Assembly: GCA_009885355.1 (NCBI GenBank)
Contig: VFKW01000044.1
Location: forward strand, 1-24,431
Source of the DNA: Candidatus Berkelbacteria bacterium
GTDB taxonomy: Bacteria; Patescibacteriota; UBA1384; VFKW01
Direction: 5' to 3'
Length of the DNA: 24,431 nt
Shown: piece by piece, positions 20,715 through 24,431 of the stretch
Position numbering within the stretch: the stretch's first letter is position 1
How the letters are laid out: each line of letters begins with the position of its first letter
Made by a program: the position numbers and the translations under genes
Notes under the pieces: model-generated
Seen by the model: only the letters and a program-made list of their open reading frames with translations
Told to the model about the DNA's origin: nothing
The model's database searches: none

Positions 20715-20806
20715 TATCAATTTGATATCAAATCTTTCTTGAAACTCACCTTATGGGAGTTAATTCACAAGAAAGATTGTACGTTTTTACCTGGGAGGTA
20801 AAATCA
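20715..20806 (+). promoter_or_regulatory. Structured leader that can hide the ribosome binding site
   Basis: Stem 1: AATCTTTCTTG (20731-20741) pairs perfectly with CAAGAAAGATT (20768-20778), with an inner AACTC/GAGTT helix (20743-20747 with 20757-20761). Stem 2: TTTTACC (20785-20791) pairs with GGTAAAA (20797-20803), loop TGGGA, so the GGGAGG ribosome binding site (20793-20798) is held in the loop and stem. This is the arrangement of an RNA thermometer or translational riboswitch; no known class was recognised. Confidence 0.55.
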
Positions 20807-21514
20807 ATGCGTATCTTAACAACGAGTACAGTAATTTTTTTGCTCCTGGCCGGCCTTTGCCGTGCCACGTTCGCTGAGGTTATGTCCAGCCCCAACTATA
20901 AGGTTGAGGGCTCTCTCCAAATCGTCAATGAAGCAGAATGGACGATCGATGCAATCGCCATTGATAAGAATGGCGAGCCTACTATCATCTTCAAGAGGCA
21001 AGACAACGAGAAGGTCACTATGGATGGCAAATCAGACGACCTGGAATCAATGGCTAACTACATAGGCTTAGTCATCGTCAAACCTAGTGATGTGAACAAA
21101 CTTGTTGGAATAAGATTTTTTGCTCCAACAACCGAAGCCGGGCTTGAAAAAACTGTCAACGATATAGTCTTAACAGGCAGCAAAGAAGGCCGGCTAAATA
21201 TAAAAACACTCAGCCAGGCTATCATCGGCAATCATGAAGTAGTACCAAAAGACATTAAGTTGTCATCGGAGTACTTCTATACAGTAGGAGGTCTAAATAG
21301 GCTATTTCTTGGCAAATTAATGCTCGAGGTAGCCATAAGCTCAAAACGAGCCGTTTTTCTAGAGGAAGCTGGAGACAAAGACGAATACACCCAGCTATCA
21401 AAAGAGCCACAAGCATCATATCTGGTGGCTAGGATCAAATCAACTGGTCAGCGCCAGCGTCTCATCATTTGTGCTGGCAAGCCAAATCTGATCTGGGATT
21501 CTCCCAGAAAATAA
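20807..21514 (+). CDS. Secreted protein of unknown function
   Basis: 235 residues with a clear Sec signal peptide: Arg near the N-terminus, hydrophobic core TVIFLLLAGLC, and a signal peptidase I site after ATFA (mature protein starting EVMSSPNYKV). No lipobox Cys in the right place, although LCR is nearby. The mature part (about 212 residues) is soluble, beta-rich in its first half (GSLQIVNEAEWTIDAIAIDK, then PTIIFKRQDNEKV). No known domain was recognised. The start at 20807 is chosen because GGGAGG lies 8 bases upstream and the signal peptide begins here; the frame extends back to 20753 but those codons form the leader stem. It is a stand-alone unit with a consensus promoter and a hairpin-rich 3' end. 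Export and translational control hint at an envelope or stress role; this is inference. Confidence 0.75.
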   Translation: MRILTTSTVIFLLLAGLCRATFAEVMSSPNYKVEGSLQIVNEAEWTIDAIAIDKNGEPTIIFKRQDNEKVTMDGKSDDLESMANYIGLVIVKPSDVNKLVGIRFFAPTTEAGLEKTVNDIVLTGSKEGRLNIKTLSQAIIGNHEVVPKDIKLSSEYFYTVGGLNRLFLGKLMLEVAISSKRAVFLEEAGDKDEYTQLSKEPQASYLVARIKSTGQRQRLIICAGKPNLIWDSPRK

Positions 21515-21576
21515 TCAAAGACAGGTTCGCCTGTCAATAAACTCCCCCGTTAATCTATTAAACGGGGGAGTTTTTG
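21492..21576 (+). terminator. Three consecutive hairpins ending in a terminator
   Basis: TCTGGGA-TTC-TCCCAGA (21492-21508, at the end of the gene), GACAGG-TTCG-CCTGTC (21520-21535, UUCG tetraloop), and ACTCCCCCGTT...AACGGGGGAGT followed by TTTTT (21541-21575). The last is a strong rho-independent terminator. Confidence 0.9.
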
Positions 21577-21709
21577 CATCCAAAACTTTTATCAAAAAAC
21601 CTCCAAAAATAACTACCAAACCACCTATAAATCTATAAAATCATCCAATGTAGAATTCTCAGCATTTTCTTATATTTAAGTCGTAGTATAAATATTGAAA
21701 GGAGCAAAA

Positions 21710-21868
21710 ATGCCAAAAAAACGTTTGCATCGTATCTATCGCTACAGAGACAAAGCCATGGAAAAATTTCGTCGTCTCAAAGGGCGCATAGAAGAGAGGG
21801 AACTCCTGGAAATTCACAAAGCTTTCTTCGTTAGAAAGCAGCCGTCACAATACACGACTCAAAGGTAA
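21710..21868 (+). CDS. 52-residue highly basic protein
   Basis: Not recognised. The sequence starts MPKKRLHRIYRYRDKAMEKF and continues as RRLKGRIEERELLEIHKAFF with a polar C-terminus. It has many Arg and Lys residues and an amphipathic helical pattern, no Cys and no membrane segment. This is the composition of an RNA- or DNA-binding peptide or ribosome-associated protein, but no family is evident. AAAGGAG lies 6 bases upstream of the ATG, the codons are unbiased by repeats, and a strong terminator follows, so it is very likely a real gene despite its size. A weak TATAAA at 21687 is the only promoter hint; no good -35 is seen. Confidence 0.7.
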   Translation: MPKKRLHRIYRYRDKAMEKFRRLKGRIEERELLEIHKAFFVRKQPSQYTTQR

Positions 21869-21880
21869 ATCTCCTAAAAA

Positions 21881-21918
21881 AAGTCCCGCTAGTTTCCCCC
21901 AAGCTAGCGGGACTTTTT
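21881..21918. terminator. Bidirectional-looking terminator after the small basic protein
   Basis: AAGTCCCGCTAG and CTAGCGGGACTT pair perfectly around an 11-base C-rich loop; A-run before and T-run after. Confidence 0.9.
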
Positions 21919-21929
21919 AAATTACATAT

Positions 21930-22222
21930 ATTCTTCGAGCCACTAAGTGGCCCCGTTGGGGCGAGTGTAGCCCCGAAGGGGACCCTTTGGGTCGAAATCG
22001 AGAAGCTACAATTTCACAGTTCTCGATTCCACTCCGTTCCACTCGAACAATAAACATATTCTTCGAGCCTGTCGAGAAGCTACATCTATCCAGTTCTCCA
22101 CTTCGGTCGAACAATAAACCTTATCCTTCGACCCTGTGGAGAAGTTATATTACTCGGTTCTCGATTCCACTCCGTTCCACTTGAACAATAAACATATTCT
22201 TCGAGCTTGTCGAGAAGCTACC
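21930..22222. repeat. Array of TTCGAG/TCGAGAAG and GTTCTCGA/TCGAACAATA units
   Basis: Units alternate roughly every 70-80 bases: ATATTCTTCGAGCC... to GAGAAGCTAC, then CAGTTCTCGATTCC... to CTCGAACAATAAAC, repeated with small changes (21930, about 22015, 22058, 22097, 22157, 22195). The first unit carries extra GC palindromes (GTGGCCCCGTTGGGGC, GCCCCGAAGGGGAC). No gene lies in this 349-base gap. Confidence 0.75.
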
Positions 22223-22466
22223 AATCCTTGCCCCATTCACCAGATATTAACTTTTTTTTCTTAACTTGATTCCAATTTTTTATCTGTAATTCTCTCGACC
22301 TTGCCATTTCTAAATCATCAAATATTTCATAATAAACTAATTTTTTTACACCTTTATGAGCAGTATATTTCGAGCCCAATCGAGAAACATGCTGCTCAAA
22401 TCTATTCGATAAATTCCAGGTCATCCCAGTATAATACTTACCGTCAAGGCATTCTAAAATATACAC
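22218..22466 (-). CDS. GIY-YIG domain protein (UPF0213-like)
   Basis: 82 residues covering a complete GIY-YIG nuclease fold: YILECLDGKYYTGMTWNLSN (the GIY and YIG strands, with the second motif changed to YTG), then the RFEQH Arg, YTAHKGVKKLVYYE, and the AxxxEhxxK helix (ARSRELQIKNWNQVKKKKLI) with the metal-binding Glu. The start is uncertain: GTG at 22466 has no ribosome binding site, and the codons just upstream (HWYV in frame, then TAG) look like the family's usual M-x-YVYIL start with the Met lost. It may be weakly translated, or decaying at its 5' end. It is embedded between two arrays of the same intergenic repeat. Small free-standing members are common; some act in DNA repair or remain uncharacterised. 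Confidence 0.75.
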   Translation of the reverse strand: MYILECLDGKYYTGMTWNLSNRFEQHVSRLGSKYTAHKGVKKLVYYEIFDDLEMARSRELQIKNWNQVKKKKLISGEWGKDW

Positions 22467-22489
22467 ATACCAATGCTATTTATTCATAT

Positions 22490-22690
22490 GTTCTTCACTC
22501 CGGTCGAACAATATACATACTATCTAAAAACTTCGTATGTTCTCGATTTCATTTCATTCCACTCGAACAATAAACATATCCTTCGAGCCTGTCGAGAAGC
22601 TACATCTATCCAGTTCTCCAGTTTGGCCAAACAGTATACAACGCTCTTTAGTTCTCGATTCCACTTCGTTTCACTCGAACAATATTTCTT
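22490..22690. repeat. Second part of the TTCGAG/GTTCTCGA array
   Basis: It continues the 21930-22222 array on the other side of the GIY-YIG gene: GTTCTCGATTTC...CTCGAACAATAAAC (about 22540-22575), CCTTCGAGCCTGTCGAGAAGC (split over 22579-22599), GTTCTCGATTCC...CTCGAACAATA (22651-22685). A long plus-strand frame runs through it into the antisense of the phosphomannomutase gene and is not a gene. Confidence 0.65.
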
Positions 22691-22692
22691 AA

Positions 22693-22732
22693 TGGCTTAT
22701 TGCTTATTAGCTTATTGCTTACCAGCTTATTC
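22693..22732 (-). repeat. TAAGC array starting at the phosphomannomutase stop
   Basis: On the minus strand: TAAGCTGG, TAAGCAA, TAAGCTAA, TAAGCAA, TAAGCCAT, TAAG. The first TAA is the stop codon of the gene. Confidence 0.7.
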
Positions 22733-24094
22733 CTCTATAGGTTCCACCCCAATCAGCTCAATCACCCATTTCAGCTTTTCATCTCGCAGCTCAGCAGTTT
22801 TCGCCTCAAGGTTCAACCTTAATAAAGGCTCGGTATTTGAAGCTCTCAAGTTAAACCACCAATCACTCAATTCAACAGATAACCCATCTAAATGCAATTT
22901 CTCTCCATCAGCGACCAAACCCTCAATCTCGTCAATCTTCGCTTTTGGATCCGAGACCTCAAAATTGATCTCCCCTGTTGCAAAATATCGCTTAAATGGC
23001 GCGATCAACTCCGACATTTTCTTATCAGACTCGCTCAAAAGCTGCAAAACCGCCACTAGTGCCTTATCTGCATTATCTGTATAGCTCAATTCTTTAAAAT
23101 AATAATGCGCCGACAATTCCCCTGCAAAATCCACCTCGCCCTTACGCATTACAGGTTTAATCAGCCCATGTCCAACCATACACATATCCGCACTTCCACC
23201 AGCGGACTCAATCTCTTCTTTTACAGCCCACGAGCTTCGCAAATCATACATCACTTTTAGATCTTTTTTATGCTTCATCATCTCTTTGGCAATCAAAATC
23301 GTCACCATGTCCGCCGGAATCACCTCGCCTCGCTCATCAACAAACCCTATACGGTCAGCATCGCCATCCACAGCCGCCCCGATAACCGCGCCGGTTCTAA
23401 TGACCGTCGCTTGTAAATCTTTCAACGTAGAGTGTTTTAGAGGGTTTGGCTCATGGTTGGGAAATCTACCGTCAAGTTCCAGGTAAAGTCCTTCAAAATC
23501 AATCTTCAAATGCTTCAAAATCTCCACTGTCGGCAACCCGGCCATTCCATTTCCCCCATCCAGAACAATTTTACCCAATTTCTCAGGATCAATCTCGACC
23601 CCTTCACAAATTTTCTCGATATATTCATCCAAAATATCTTCATGTTTGATAAATCCGCCCATTCGCACATCAGGTGCGCCCTCACCGTTTTCCCATTTAC
23701 GGATCACTTTATCCACTTCTGTTGTCGGGAAAAATGAAGTAATCGGTTGCGCATCCTTGCCGCACAATTTGAACCCGTTGTACTGGCTCGGATTGTGGCT
23801 AGCCGTCATCATCAGCGACGCATCTGCTTTAAAATAGACATTGGCAAAATAACTCATCGGCGTCGAACAAAGCCCGATATCGATCACCTCGCACCCCATT
23901 TCGATCAATCCCTCGGTCAATTTGGGATAAAGCGTATCAGCTGATAATCTCATATCATGCCCGATCACAACTTTTTTTGCGCCCAATAATTGCACCACAG
24001 CCTGCCCAATCAGCTTCGCCGCCTCCTCATCCATCTGATCCGGATAAGTCCCCCGAATATCATATGCCTTAAAAATCCCAGAATCCATTTCCAT
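22727..24094 (-). CDS. Phosphomannomutase / phosphoglucomutase
   Basis: A 455-residue alpha-D-phosphohexomutase that interconverts hexose 1- and 6-phosphates, feeding nucleotide-sugar synthesis for envelope glycans. All four active-site motifs are present: TASHNP with phospho-Ser99 (97-102), the Mg-binding DGDADR (243-248), the sugar-specificity loop GELSAHYYF (325-333), and the phosphate-binding RASNTEP (417-423). The GELSAH form is typical of dual-specificity PMM/PGM rather than GlmM (DGDADR is shared). The N-terminal FKAYDIRG (8-15) is canonical. The start has AAAGGA 6 bases upstream. It appears to be a single gene; the leader carries a TCATTCTGAG-type repeat and a TAAGC array, and the 3' end opens directly into another TAAGC array. 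Confidence 0.94.
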   Translation of the reverse strand: MEMDSGIFKAYDIRGTYPDQMDEEAAKLIGQAVVQLLGAKKVVIGHDMRLSADTLYPKLTEGLIEMGCEVIDIGLCSTPMSYFANVYFKADASLMMTASHNPSQYNGFKLCGKDAQPITSFFPTTEVDKVIRKWENGEGAPDVRMGGFIKHEDILDEYIEKICEGVEIDPEKLGKIVLDGGNGMAGLPTVEILKHLKIDFEGLYLELDGRFPNHEPNPLKHSTLKDLQATVIRTGAVIGAAVDGDADRIGFVDERGEVIPADMVTILIAKEMMKHKKDLKVMYDLRSSWAVKEEIESAGGSADMCMVGHGLIKPVMRKGEVDFAGELSAHYYFKELSYTDNADKALVAVLQLLSESDKKMSELIAPFKRYFATGEINFEVSDPKAKIDEIEGLVADGEKLHLDGLSVELSDWWFNLRASNTEPLLRLNLEAKTAELRDEKLKWVIELIGVEPIEE

Positions 24095-24110
24095 AATAAT
24101 CCTTTCAATG

Positions 24111-24170
24111 TGTCATTCTGAGCCTGCGAAGCCCCGAAGGGGCCCTTTTGGGGAATCCAGGCCTCAGCCG
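24111..24170. repeat. Half copy of the TCATTCTGAG element
   Basis: GTCATTCTGAGCCTGCGAAG followed by GCCCCGAAGGGGCCC and GGGGAATCCAGGC. It shares its end with 146-243 and carries a GCCCC/GGGGC palindrome like that at 21970-21982. Confidence 0.5.
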
Positions 24171-24176
24171 CACTCT

Positions 24177-24236
24177 CTTATCAGCTTATTAGCTTACTGC
24201 TTATTGCTTATTGCTTAATAGCCTACTAGCTTATAT
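24177..24236 (-). repeat. TAAGC array in the phosphomannomutase leader
   Basis: On the minus strand: TAAGCTAG, TAGGCTAT, TAAGCAA, TAAGCAA, TAAGCAG, TAAGCTAA, TAAGCTGA, TAAG. It is the longest of the arrays. Confidence 0.6.
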
Positions 24237-24431
24237 TACCCCAAACAAGTGATCTTTCCAAGACCAACTATGAAAAAAACTTAAGTCAAACGGTCCCTGC
24301 TTCTGCAGAAAGTAAAAAAGGTTCTTCCTATCCTTATCCGTCAGGATTATATAAAGGAAAAAATGATTCTCCACTTCAAAAACTTAAGTCAACCCGAAGG
24401 GCGGCCTATGCCGTTTTAATTTTTTAGAAAG
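24237..24431. other. Right-edge non-coding segment with direct repeats
   Basis: AAAAACTTAAGTCAA occurs twice (about 24274-24288 and 24380-24394). Between them is an imperfect hairpin, TTCCTATCCTTATCC against GGATTATATAAAGGAA. The stretch GAAAAAATGATTCTCCACTT and the following CAAAAAC closely match 4091-4115, just before the folded element at 4118. CGGC-CTAT-GCCG with a T-rich tail lies at about 24400-24425. No reading frame was recognised. Confidence 0.4.

Noticed and set aside
22473..23084. 203-residue plus-strand frame
   Set aside because: It runs through intergenic repeats and then antisense to the phosphomannomutase gene; no start signal.

Overview
The window reads as chromosomal DNA of a low-GC bacterium, most probably a member of the Patescibacteria (candidate phyla radiation). 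The signs are three separate single-domain TrmB-like regulators, a leftward pilin/PilC set, a PRC-barrel gene followed by a one-helix DUF5665-like gene, small insulated genes of unknown function, and intergenic DNA crowded with several families of short palindromic repeats. TGA is used as a stop (for example at 16823-16825) and no gene needs it as a sense codon, so the code looks standard. The taxonomic call is inference from gene content; there is no rRNA or tRNA in the window.

Layout. 1-2700: leftward type IV pilus/pseudopilin genes (partial pilin, GspG-like pilin, pilC). 3000-3860: rightward PRC-barrel gene plus small membrane protein. 3860-4500: convergent intergenic region with a large nested inverted-repeat element (4118-4366). 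4500-6610: leftward TrmB regulator 1, then the parA-RHH partition pair with start/stop overlap. 6610-8440: about 1.8 kb of extremely AT-rich non-coding DNA with DnaA-box matches and ten copies of an 8-bp palindrome. 8467-9162: unknown two-helix membrane protein. 9547-11623: groES-groEL, leftward. 11904-12614: a second unknown two-helix membrane protein. 12615-13560: repeats. 13566-15047: guaB. 15417-18117: TrmB regulators 2 and 3, leftward, each with a divergent rightward transcription unit: a hairpin-dense two-gene cassette (16646-17155) and a DHH-like protein (18275-19216). 19524-20513: trpS. 20807-21514: a secreted protein behind a structured leader that can hide its ribosome binding site. 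21710-21868: a 52-residue basic protein. 22218-22466: GIY-YIG protein inside a repeat array. 22727-24094: phosphomannomutase/phosphoglucomutase.

Two styles of transcription unit are interleaved. The leftward genes are mostly housekeeping or regulatory genes, and several of them end in short TAAGC-type arrays that begin at or just after the stop codon. The rightward unknown genes are mostly stand-alone units with near-consensus promoters (twice TTGACA-17-TACAAT) and strong rho-independent terminators, like small self-contained cassettes. The most interesting items are the hairpin-dense cassette divergent from TrmB 2, the AT-rich region next to parA, the 250-bp folded element at 4118-4366, the RBS-hiding leader at 20715-20806, and the stop-codon-linked TAAGC arrays.
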